This document shows, in pieces, positions 30,501 to 41,172 of a stretch of 64,000 nucleotides of DNA; position 1 is the stretch's first letter; every line of letters begins with the position of its first letter. Source of the DNA: Chlamydomonas sphaeroides (lineage: Eukaryota > Chlorophyta > Chlorophyceae > Chlamydomonadales > Chlamydomonadaceae); contig BDDC01000307.1 of the NCBI GenBank assembly GCA_001662425.1, positions 1,438 through 65,437 on the forward strand, in the 5' to 3' direction. The translations under genes and the position numbers were made by a program. The notes under the pieces are model-generated. The model ran no database searches, had not been told where the DNA came from, and was given only the letters and a program-made list of their open reading frames with translations.

Positions 30501-33500
30501 GGTTGAGGGCTTGGGGCCTCTGCCACTCCCTAGCAGCGTGCCGCGCCCGGCAGTGTGACCTCGGCCTAGAGTGCCGCGCCTGCACGGGCGCCGCACCGCA
30601 CCGCGCCACGCCACGTAGCACACGCCACCCAACGACCGCTGGCGTGCGCTGCTCACTTGGCCGAGTTGCCGAAGATGAAGGTGAGCGCCAGCACGGTGGT
30701 GGAGAAGGCGGAGAAGCCCTCCAGGATGGAGATGCCCCAGATGGTGAGGTAGATGGCTGCAGGGCGAATGGGTGAGGCAGTGAGTGAGTGAGCCTGTGAG
30801 CGGAGCATACCAGGCAGCGGCATGTATCGATGCACAGGTTGCAAGTCGGTGTGCGTCGCAAGCCCTATGACCCCATGGAGTTGTCCCGAGTGATGCGAGT
30901 CAGCGCGGTTTCAGCAGCGCGTGCAGGCACCGGTGCGCTCCATGCGTGCGGCCCCCACCGCAGAACACGAAGTGGACTACCAGGCCCATCGCGAACTCCA
31001 GCGACTGCACGATGGAGTCGGTGTCGCGCAGGCTGAGCGCCATGTTGCGGCGCTCTGTGTAGATGGACAGCACGCGGTCGCGCAGCTCGCGTCGGGAGAC
31101 CTGGGTAGCAAGGGACATGAGGAGAGGGGGTTGGGCCGCCAGCCCCGCCTTGACCCACGCAGGCCCGAGCCACACCCCTGCCCCCGTGCCCTGCCCGCCG
31201 CTGCCTCCTGTTCCCCTCTGCAGCGCTCTGCCGCGCCCCTGCCCCCCCCCAACACACCTTGCCGTCCTGGTTCGTGTCAAACACGGCAAACGCCTTTTGC
31301 GCCATCTTGTCGTCGCCCCGGAAGAACACGGCAAAGTCGTCCAGGTCCAGGAGCTCCCTGACCGCAGCGGCAGGAGGCAGGGGCAGGCAGCGCGCGGGCG
31401 GCAGGATTGCGGACGGGCACAGCCCGAGGGCGTTGTCCTGACGCACGGCCAGGCGTAAGGAGCGCGCTGTGATCGCCGCCCTGCTGTGAGGTCCACACAA
31501 AGACACCGCGGCACGCCGACCAAATGTACGAGCGCCACGCAGCAACCTGGAAGGCAACACAGCTCGCGCGGCTGTCGCTATGCAGCAAAGCACGCCGCGG
31601 CACCGCTCACTTGCTCTCGGCCGGGCCGCGCACGTTGTAGTAGAGCGCCTTTGCGAAGCGCTTGACGGTGCGCAGCTCGCGCAGCTGCTGGTCCTCGCTC
31701 ATCTGGTCGTGCTTGCGGATGAGCGCGGTGTAGGTCTTGATCACGATGGCCTGGGAATGAGGAAGGGAGGGTGGGAGGGAGGGACCTCATCACCGCAGGC
31801 TTGCATAATAGTAGCTGTCGCATCATGACAGCTTTTCACAACACATGGATTTCGCAGCGAGCGCGCTGGCTCAACATGGGCATGGACATGCAGCGAAAGA
31901 CGGGCACAGCCGCGGCGCTACGACGGCGGCTGAGCTCGGGGGCCACGTGCGTGCGTTGCAGATATGCGATAGAGCCCACACATGCACATTGGAGCTGTGT
32001 CGTGAAGCATCACGACAGCAACGCAGCCCCCGGGCCATGGCCCTACCGTGCGCATTTTGTCCAGCTCGACCTCCGTCATTTCCGCCACGTCCTGCAGGGG
32101 TACGGGCCGGTGCATGGGTACAGGTAGGTGTACGGGTACGTGCAGGGTCACGGCATGACACATGCTGCACGTGGCCACAGGTGTCTGCCAGCGTCCTGCG
32201 CGGGTCGGGGTCAGGGCCACGGCCAAGGTCGGGTAAGGCCCGGAAGGATAGGCAGCAGGCAGGGTCAGGGTCAGGGTCAGGGTCAGGGTCAGGGTCAGGG
32301 TCAGGGTCAGGGTCAGGGTCAGGGTCAGGGTCAAGGTCAGGGTCAAGGTCAGGGCAGCGGGGCGGCCATCACGGCGGGGAGTAAGCGAGGGCAGGGGCGC
32401 GGCAGCGATGAGGGTGGGCGGCGGGCGGCACACGCATCGCTTGAAGCTCCGCAGCACCTGCCGCATGGACACGGGTCGTGGTACTCAATGTCCCTATTTC
32501 AGAAAACACACGCGCGGCATGAAGTGGGCGCGCCGCATGGCCAACAGCTCATCGCGGTTGCGCAGAGGCCGGGCGGCGGGGCGGGGCGCCAGCCTGTCCG
32601 AGGCGCAAAACGTGTGATGGCGGCGCCAAGTGGCTGGCAGCTCATCGGCAGCACTGTGCCGGGGGGACACCCACCTTTTTCTTCTTGAGCGCGTGCGGCA
32701 CCGCCCCCAGCATGGCTTTGCCGATGCGCTCCACGCGGCGCTCCGACTCCTCGTCCTCCTCTGCGGGCAGAGGGCCAGGGCCGAGGGCGCCCTTCAGATG
32801 GCGCGCATGCGCCACCCGCCACCCTCCCAACTTCATCCCATCTCGCAGCGTCCGCAGCCGCCGCGCCCCTCCACCCATGCCCGCGCAGCCTGCCCACCTG
32901 CCAGCTGCCATCCAGCACCCTCAAAACCCATGCCCTGCCCTCCCCATGCCCTGCCCAGCCCAGCCCACCCTCCCCAACCCCAGCCCACCTCGCAGCGTCC
33001 GCAGCCGCCGCGGCGCGCTGCGCCGGCTGGACTGCCGGCTGGGGCCCTCCCCGCCGTCGGCGCTGGGCCGCCGCGCCGCCGCGCCGCTGGCGGGCTGGCT
33101 GAAGGGACCCGTGCCCCTCGGGCTCACGGCGGGGGGCGCAGCGGCGGCCGCCGCGCCGCCGGCGCTGGGCGTGGCCCTGGCCGCCGCTGCCGCAGGCCCC
33201 GACTGCAGGCCGTAGGGGTTGCTGGGGCGGCCGTACGCCGTCGCTAGCAGCCGCCGCATGTCCCCGGACAGGAACTGGAGCGAGGAGCTCGAGGCCGCCG
33301 GCGGCAGGTGGCTGCCGGCGGCGGCGGCGGCGGCAGTGGCGGTGGCAGTGGCGGGCGCGGCGGCGGGCGCCGCCGAGGCGGTGCCGTGGGTGGAGCCGGA
33401 GAGCACCGGCGCCAGGAGGGGGCTCAGGGGAGGCGGCGGCAGCGCCGGGTCGTGGGGGAGGCCTGGGGTTAGTGCTGCCAGGCCGCCGTGCGGCATGAGG

Positions 33501-36500
33501 CTTGCGACGGTGACGATGTCGTCGGAGGGCCCGGCGCCGTGGCCCCGTCCCAGGCTGCTGCTACCAGCGACCCCTGGCCCGCTGGCGGCGTGGGGCGACG
33601 GGGCTGAGGCCCCAAAAGGCGCCGGTGGTGGGGTGCCGGCGGGGAGGGCGGTCGCGGCTGGGCTTGTGGCGCCGCCGCTGAGGGACCCCGACGGCGCGCC
33701 GCCGCCGTGCGGCGAGGCCGGCAGCGGTGGATAGGGCGGCGGCGGCGGCGGCAGCGGCGCGCGCGGCGGCGGCGGTGGCGGCGGCGGAGAGGGGGCGACG
33801 ACCAGCGCCACCTCCGCCGAGGCCGACGGCGCGGCGGGCGCGACGGCTCCGAGCACGCCGTTGCCCGGGCCCTTGCCGGACCCGGACGCCGGCGGCGGCG
33901 CGGCGCCGGTCGCTGCCGCCGGCTCGACGGCGACGGCGGCGGGCCGCTGCCACATGGATCTCAGCCGCCACCTCGGTACCCAGGCGGGGCCCTTGCGAGC
34001 CACAACGTGCGCCGCCGCATCGCCGCCCTTGAAGCTGCCGCCTGCGGCGGCGGCGGCGCTGGCGGCGACGGCGGCGCCGGGGCCAGCGCCGCTGACTGCG
34101 GCGCTGACGGGGCCAACGCCGCCCCCGCCGCCCCCGCCGCCGCCGCGGCTGCTGCTGTGGCTGGGGTCCTGCTTACCCGCGGCGCTGCCATCGGTGGCGG
34201 CAGAGGCGGGTGCGGCATTGGCGGCCGCCGCCGCCGCCTGCGCCACGACCCGGCTGCGGGGCACGGAGAGGACCTGGCGGGGGAAGGAAAGGGTGGGGTG
34301 CAATGACAGTGTTGACGTGCGTGCCGGCTTCGTCCTCCTAGACCCCTAGACCCAGTGAACATGGAGTAGCGCGTGCATGCGGCTCACGGGCACTACCCAG
34401 CGGGGGAGAGGTGGGGGTGTTGCAGAGGTTCGTGGCTGCGTTGGCTCGAGTTGGCCCTTTGGCACAACGAGGGGCCAACCAGGACCCGCGAAGCAGGACG
34501 GCGCTGCTGCCGTACCACAGCACCGCCGAGACTGCCGAGCGTATCGTACACCTGCCATACCTGCAGGTAGTACTCGAGCTCCAGGCTGGCCTTGATCTTC
34601 TTGTAGTGCGCCGTACGGTAGAAGTGGGCGCTGGACACCTTGGCCGCCACGGCCTGATGGGCGCAGGGGAGGGCAGCCGAGTTGGCTCGGGCCAGTGCCA
34701 GGGCAGGGCGTGGACGGGCTGCAGCAGCAGGGCAGCCGACAGGCGGCGCAGCACAGGGCACCCGAGTTGGCTCGGGCCAGCGCCAGGGCAGTGCATGCAC
34801 GGGCAGCAGGGACGCAGCAGCACGCGACGTGTCCCAGTGAGCAACCGCGCGCGCAGGCACGGCCACGGCCCCCGCTGCAGCCGATACACACACAGGCACC
34901 GCGCCAACAGGACACACAGGGAGACGTACTGGCACCAGGATGTGTTGTCTTGCGGACAGCAAACCCACGGCGTACACGCAGGGAAACAAGAGGTGCCGCG
35001 CACCTTGATGACGTTGGCAAAGGTGAAGAACATGATGCACAGCACCGCCTTCCAGCTGTTGTCCACGGCGGTGGTGTAGGTGCCCGAGGAGCACAGCACC
35101 ATCTCGCCCTCGTCGTCCTCCAAGCACCAGATCCACCTGTGAATGTGCGGGTGGGGGGAGGAAGGCAGGGACGGCAATGGCTGGCAAGCCCTTGCCTAAC
35201 CTACACACATCACGACCACAAAGTATCTTGCATCTCGCGTTGTGGGGCGAAGCAGCACACTGCAAGGTCCCCCCTTGCCCCCGTCAGCGCCGCCAGTGCC
35301 GCTGGTATGGCGTATAGCCGGTGCGAGGGGCAGCGGCCAGCGGGCAGGCGCCCGGAGCGCTCGGCGGGCACGACATAGGGCCCGCTCCCTGGCCTGCCCC
35401 TGCTCCTTGCGCCTCGAGCTGCCGCAGCCCTGCAGCCCTGGCTGCCTAGCGCCGGCCCGCGCGCTGCCCAAGCGTCAGCGCGCTGCCCAAGCGTCCGAGC
35501 CCACCCCAAAACGTCCCCGCCCTGACAAAGCGTTCGAGCCCTTCACAACCACGGTGCCGGCACCCAACCAAAGCGGCCCAGCAACAGAGCAGCGCCAGAC
35601 GTTGCCGGCGGTACGCAGGGTTGTGGCGGAGGCAATGCCACCGCTGATGGGCTGGCGGCTAGGGGGCTACTCATCCAGCAAAAACCGGACACGGCGACTG
35701 CCGGCGCCGGCACTCACTCGAAGCAGGCCCAGAACCAGGGCAGCGCCAGCAGCATGGTCACGAAGGAGGTGCTGCTGGTTTGGATGCTCTGGAGGGTGAA
35801 GGGGTGGAGGGAGGGCGCAGGACCGGCGGTGGCAGCAGGCGGAGTGGGCCAGGAGGCTCGCGGCGCCGGCCGCGGCCGTGGTCGGCAGCGCGCCGGCGGC
35901 CCCCCAGCGGCGCGTCCCGGTCTGGTGGCCCTCCCACCTCCCCGTGCCCGTGTGGGCGACCCAGCGCCCCGCTGCTGCCGTGTGAAGGCAACACGTGTGC
36001 GCCCCGCCCCCTCCTTCCCACCACCATCTTTTCGCCCGCCCTCTCTGCCCCCCCAGCGCACCGTGAGGTACGTCAGGTTCTCCCGGAAGTAGATGTACTG
36101 GCAGGGGTTGGGGTAAGGTGTAGGTGGGCAGGGTTTGGCACGTGGCGGACAGCCAGAACAGCTGGGGCGCTGGGGCTGCGCCGCGGCCACAGCGCCGCCC
36201 TGGACGCCATGGCCCACGCGGCCAGGGGCCAACGCCAAGGCATCTTGGCGCGCTCTTGGCTCACTCGCTGCTGCACCCACACGTGACGTGGCGGGCTGCG
36301 TCCCTGCGGCAGCGCACCTCCAGCAGCATGAAGAGGTAGGCGATGCACAGGTACACGAGCCAGTAGATGCCGATGGTGCCCGCCGCAAAGTAGAGCCACA
36401 TGAAGAACTCCATTTCCGAGGTGCGCTGCGACCGGCATGAGCGGGCGGGGGCGGCGCAGGGCACAGGGCACAGGGCACAGTGCACATGACACGCCGTCAA

Positions 36501-39500
36501 TCACGGCCGCACGCAGCCCACCTGCCCGGCACAGCGCACGGCGCGTGTGGCTGCTCACTGCAGGAGAGCACCGTACGGCCGCCAGCGCAAACAAGGCTGG
36601 GTACGGCAGTACGGCGGTACGGCACGGCGCTCGCCTTGTTGGCCTTGCCGTACTGCAGCACGACGCCCACGGTGACCAGCACCGCCAGCGCCAGGAACGA
36701 GCCGCCCAGCCACATCACGAGCGGCTTCCGCCACCAACGCGACCGGGCCGCCTCCAGGAGGTCACCCTCCTCGGGTTCGTCCTCCTGTGGCAGCGGACAG
36801 GACGGGACGGCGGCGCAGAGGCTCCTAAGAAGAGCAGGCTTTGTAACGGGCCTCGGCCTCGGACAGTTGCATGAATGATTGATTGACGGCGCGATGGCCG
36901 TGCATGTGCAACATGCGCTGCCGCCGATGGACCGCTGCCTCTGCGGGTGGGGCTGCGTGGGGGAGACCCGCAGCGTCCTGCCTGCTCCGCCTCTTGGCTC
37001 CCGCTTACCTTGAGCCTGGCGGCGCGCGGCTAGCTCCCATTCGGCTTGACCCACATCGCAGAGCCGTGAGCCCCGACCCCGACCCACATGCCAGGTTCCA
37101 CGCACGCAACCCCGCGGTTCTTGGCGAGCGCCGGCCCCCTGCTTGTCTGCCCCCTATGCCTCATCCCGCGCACCCAGCGCCCGGCCCCTGCAACCCCCGC
37201 CCCTGCAGCTCGCACCCCTGGAGCCCCACCTCTTCGCCAAACACCAGCAGGTCGCGTCGGTCCGCATCCAGCTCCTCATTGACGTCCTCCTCATCCGGCT
37301 CTGGCTTCCGCTCCGCCGCCTGCAGCGACGCCGACGCCACCGCTGGCGCGTCGGCGGCGGCGCCCGTTTGCTCCGCCGCGTGCCCCTTATGGCTGGAGGC
37401 GCGCGACGGCGGCGGCATGGTCGCACCAGCGGCCGCCGCGCCGGTGGCGGCGGCCGCTGCGGGCGACGACGGCGGCTGCGGCCCAGCGCCGCCGCCGGCC
37501 TCTCCCGAGCCCCCGGCGACTGCTCCCCACTGCGAAATCGCCGCTGCCGCCAGCGGCGCTTCCGGCTCGGCCTGCGGCGGCTGCGCCCACGTGCCGTTGG
37601 CCACCGCCGCCGCGGGGCCGGCAGCGGCGGCGGCAAAGGCCGACAACGATAGCCTAGCCAGCAGGCCGGCGCCCTGGTACTCGGAGGCCTGGGCCTGGGC
37701 CTGGGCCCAGGCGGCGGCCTGCGGGCCGATGAGGGCCGCCGCCGGCTGCGCCACGAAGGCCGCCGGCGAGCTGAGCTGCGGCTCGTGATGTGGGTCGGCG
37801 GAGGCCAGGACCGAGAAGGCGCCCGTCAGTTGGGTGGTGAGCGCCGAGCCGCCGCCGGCGCTGCCCTGCGCGCTGAGCGCGACGTCGGGCTGGTCCAGCG
37901 GCGTCGGAGGCGCGGTGGAGAAGAGCGGGTCGGCCAGGGCCGCCGCCGTCGGGTGCGGCGAGCCGGGCGCCGCGCTGCCGGTGGGGCTGGGGACCGCGGC
38001 CGCGGCGGCGGCGGCGACGGCATCGGCGGCATCGGCGGCGAGGNNNNNNNNNNNNNNNNNNNNNNNNNNNNNNNNNNNNNNNNNNNNNNNNNNNNNNNNN
38101 NNNNNNNNNNNNNNNNNNNNNNNNNNNNNNNNNNNNNNNNNNNNNNNNNNNNNNNNNNNNNNNNNNNNNNNNNNNNNNNNNNNNNNNNNNNNNNNNNNNN
38201 NNNNNNNNNNNNNNNNNNNNNNNNNNNNNNNNNNNNNNNNNNNNNNNNNNNNNNNNNNNNNNNNNNNNNNNNNNNNNNNNNNNNNNNNNNNNNNNNNNNN
38301 NNNNNNNNNNNNNNNNNNNNNNNNNNNNNNNNNNNNNNNNNNNNNNNNNNNNNNNNNNNNNNNNNNNNNNNNNNNNNNNNNNNNNNNNNNNNNNNNNNNN
38401 NNNNNNNNNNNNNNNNNNNNNNNNNNNNNNNNNNNNNNNNNNNNNNNNNNNNNNNNGCGAGTGCGGCGACGGCACTGACGGCTTGCGGGCGCTCGGCGGT
38501 CGCGTCAGGGCCTGCAGCGGCGGCGGAGCCGCCGAGCCAGCGGAGCCGCCGCCGGCGGCCGCCTGCAATGCCAGGGCGTCCAGGGCGCCTCCCATGTGAC
38601 CCGGTGACGACGGGCGGCGGCTTGGCGGCGGCAGGTTCTGCACTGGCCGGGGACCGGAGAGGGCGTGTTGTGGCGGCGACGTGACCGGGGCTGCGCCGCC
38701 GGAGGGTTGAGGGCGCGGCGGCCGCAGCGCCCCAGACGGGACGCCGCCGCTCTGCTGGCGGCTGGCCGATGTGGGTCGGGCGCTGACCGCGGAAAGGAAG
38801 GAGGTTCCGGAACCCATCGACATGAGGGGTCCCGTGGCCAGCCTCGCGCCTGCTGACTCTGCGCCGCCCGCCGCGGTCGCGGCGGCCCATTCCACGGCCG
38901 CTGCCGTGAGCGGCACGGGCGCGGGCGCCGGGGAAGCAGCGGCGTCGTGGGCCCCGAGCTCACTGGGCCGACGGAGGGGAAGGGGCGGCTGCGCTGCGCC
39001 TGCGGGCGGCTGCACGTCGCCGGCGACCGAGGGCGCCCAGCCGTGGCTAGCGCCGCCAATGCTGCCGGCCGTGAATGAGCTGACCTGTAAAGACTGCACG
39101 TGTTGCAGCAGCAGCGCCTGCGCTTGTTGGAGGTGTGAAAGCTGCTGTTGCGTCACTGTGAGGAGCTGCGCTAGCTGCTGGGCGCTGAGCCCAGCGTGTG
39201 TGTGAAGATTGTCCGTGCCGGCCACGGACATGGAGGCGATGCTTGGCGGCACCTGCACGACGGGCGCCGCCGCTGGCGAGATAGGTGGGTAGGCCGCGGC
39301 ATTTGCAGGCGGCGGGTTCTGTGGGACGTGGGGTGGCTGGGCGGAGCTGGCGGATGGGGCCGCGAGCCGGCTGTGGAGGGATGTTTGAGAGGCGAAGCTC
39401 GGCAGGTTGTCCGCCGCGGGCGGCTGGGACGGCCGGAAAGGGGCCACATATGGTGCTGGTGCGTAGCTCGGCTCAGGGGGCTTGCCTGCGGGCGTATGGC

Positions 39501-39665
39501 GAGGTCAGGCGCATGGGCGAGGGGTTAACGCACGATGTCAGGGTGTGCGGGCGCGGGTGCCCGCCAGCATTTCTGTGCCCTCGTTCTCGCTCCCGCCTCA
39601 CGAGTCCGCTGGGCCTCCTCCAGGAAGCTGATGGCCGGCCTGTTGCCCTCGCCACCCTCGGCCAT
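27517..39665 (-). CDS. Large MscS-family mechanosensitive channel with an EF-hand
   Basis: Predicted tension-gated ion channel of the eukaryotic EF-hand type (compare fission-yeast Msy1/Msy2). Exon 1 (39602-39665, [19 protein letters not shown]) joins exon 2 (37230-39485), a Gln/Pro/Ala-rich cytosolic region interrupted by an assembly gap. Exon 3 (36635-36784) has the first membrane helix ([20 protein letters not shown]). Further helices are [35 protein letters not shown] and [15 protein letters not shown] ~430-residue low-complexity exon (about 32990-34276) follows, then [17 protein letters not shown], the EF-hand loop [12 protein letters not shown] split by an intron (about 31100-31260), the pore-side helices [13 protein letters not shown] and [16 protein letters not shown], then the MscS beta domain with [11 protein letters not shown] and [16 protein letters not shown]. 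The C-terminal vestibule and a Gly/Ala-rich tail end at 27517. I estimate about 1,900 residues. Small exons between 32060 and 32620 are uncertain. Confidence 0.88.
32261..32355. repeat. GGGTCA hexamer microsatellite in an MscS intron
   Basis: About 15 near-perfect copies of GGGTCA in a row, ending in a few AGGTCA variants. It is not the chlorophyte telomere repeat (TTTTAGGG) and lies inside a gene. Confidence 0.9.
38044..38456. other. Assembly gap (413 N) inside MscS exon 2
   Basis: The codon frame before the gap (39483 minus multiples of 3) and after it (37754) differ by one base with 413 N. Either the gap length is not exact or an intron lies within it. Flanking sequence is Gly/Ala/Pro-coding and very GC-rich. 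Confidence 0.95.
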
Positions 39666-39954
39666 CCGGGGAGCGACAGCTGCTGCCTTTGCTCGTGCAA
39701 GGAGAAGCCACTACGAACGCACGTTTACGTATGGTATTATTAAGCTACTAGAAGTATGCGCCGAGGATGTCGGGAGCTCGCAGCGACTCCGAGCGGAATC
39801 GGGCTCCATTTTGCCTGACCTTTTGCACGCTTGGACTCACTTCACAGCTTCGCACAGCACCACAACCTCAAACGTAACATCCTTATCAACGCCAAGCCAC
39901 TGTTTCCACGCGCCGGCGCCAAGTCCCGCCCTTGCCCTTGCCCGCTCTAGCAAC
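39666..39954. promoter_or_regulatory. Divergent promoter region, MscS channel / SmD2
   Basis: Only 289 bases separate the two start codons. The two 5' UTRs and promoters must share this interval. A short AT-richer segment (TATGGTATTATTAAGC near 39730) is the only notable local feature. Confidence 0.5.
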
Positions 39955-40287
39955 ATGGCCACGGAGAAGAACCCCACAGTAGATGAGCTTGAGAAGAAGG
40001 AGGAGGACGAGTACCGCACGGGGCCGCTCTCAGTGCTCACCCAGAGCGTCAAGACGAACGGCCAAGTGCTCATCAACTGCCGGAACAACCACAAGCTCCT
40101 AGCACGAGTGAAGGCGTTCGACCGGCACTGCAACATGATTCTGGAGAATGTCAAGGAGATGTGGACGGAGATTCCCAAGTCGGGGAAAGGCCAGAAGGGC
40201 TCGCGACCAGTCAACAAGGACCGGTTCGTCAGCAAGATGTTCCTGCGGGGAGACTCGGTCATCATGGTGCTGCGCAACCCCAAGTAG
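39955..40287 (+). CDS. SMD2: Small nuclear ribonucleoprotein Sm D2
   Basis: Core Sm-ring protein of spliceosomal U1, U2, U4 and U5 snRNPs. It is an intronless 110-residue frame, about the usual size (human SmD2 is 118). The N-terminal extension ([20 protein letters not shown]) and [12 protein letters not shown] are typical of SmD2. The Sm1 motif covers [29 protein letters not shown]. The Sm2 motif is [15 protein letters not shown] at the C terminus. The SmD2-specific insertion between them ([20 protein letters not shown]) is present. The start is the only ATG in good position; upstream in-frame codons are UTR. No intron is unusual among the genes of this window. Confidence 0.97.
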   Translation: MATEKNPTVDELEKKEEDEYRTGPLSVLTQSVKTNGQVLINCRNNHKLLARVKAFDRHCNMILENVKEMWTEIPKSGKGQKGSRPVNKDRFVSKMFLRGDSVIMVLRNPK

Positions 40288-41172
40288 ACGCCGGCCCGCC
40301 GAGATCAGCATGTGCCGACGGGCTGCGTAGCGGCTGACGGCCTGGCGGTCAAGCATGCTTGATGGCGCATGACGGACATGGACTTGCTCGGAGCTTGGAG
40401 CAGAGGTTTGCGGCAGCGACGGGTGGTGGCGGGGTCCAGTGGGGTACACTCGACGCCACGAGGCGACCTGTGCCCCGGCCCCGCTGCGGCCACTGGTCAA
40501 ACTGGCAGAGGCTTTGTAGCTCCCAGCAGCAGTCCTTGCTGCTGTGGCGAAGGCAGCGTGCTGAGCCGCTGCAGAGGCAGCGGTCAACAGGGCGTTTACA
40601 TGGCCGTGGCCCGAGACTCCAGACGACGCAGGGGGTTGGGCTTACGCCCCTTTCCCAATCCAGGATGGGAGCAAACTCGTCTTGAATGGCGATGTTATAG
40701 GGGACAGGGGCCCTCGCTGTACTGGAGTGCAGCGCCTGCATTGGGCACGTGTCAGGAGGTGTCAGGCAGATAGGGAGGGGCGTCAAAGAACGCGGGCGCG
40801 GGTTGTGAGTTGTACCGGCGCAAGGGTGGCGCCTAGATGGCTGATAGAGTCGTGGCGTGGCGTATCTGCTGGTGTAACGGCTGAGGTTTTGTGTGCATAC
40901 TTGCCGCGTTTGCTTCTTTGCGCTCGGGCCTGTGAAGGGGCTTTCCGTGCTAGTGGCACGAGCCCAGCATGCTCCTCGCTGTTGACTACCGAGCAACGTA
41001 TGCAGTTTGAGGCAGACACGAGCAGACCAAGGCAGCTGGCGTACGTACACGTACGGCGGACACCGTGCCAGGCAACATGTGCAGAAGCTGCCCCGCCCAG
41101 GAGTCTGCAACAAAACCCAAGCCCTTTGCAACAGACCCACAGTAGCACCCCTGAGCACAGCTAGGAAACGCC
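40288..41172. other. 3' flank of SmD2 and upstream region of TPM-RING gene A
   Basis: Several frames of 100-270 residues are open on both strands, but none has family motifs or a convincing start. I support no gene here. Confidence 0.5.

Noticed and set aside
32261..32355. GGGTCA array as possible telomeric DNA
   Set aside because: Wrong unit for green algae, and it sits inside an intron of the MscS gene.
32921..38890. Long plus-strand and alternative-frame ORFs over the MscS low-complexity exons
   Set aside because: They are shadows of Ala/Pro/Gly-rich coding sequence on the minus strand and, near the gap, artefacts of reading through N.
40349..41158. 269-residue minus-strand ORF between SmD2 and TPM-RING A
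   Set aside because: Cys/Arg/Pro-rich with no motif. It lies over the promoter and 3' UTR of the flanking plus-strand genes.
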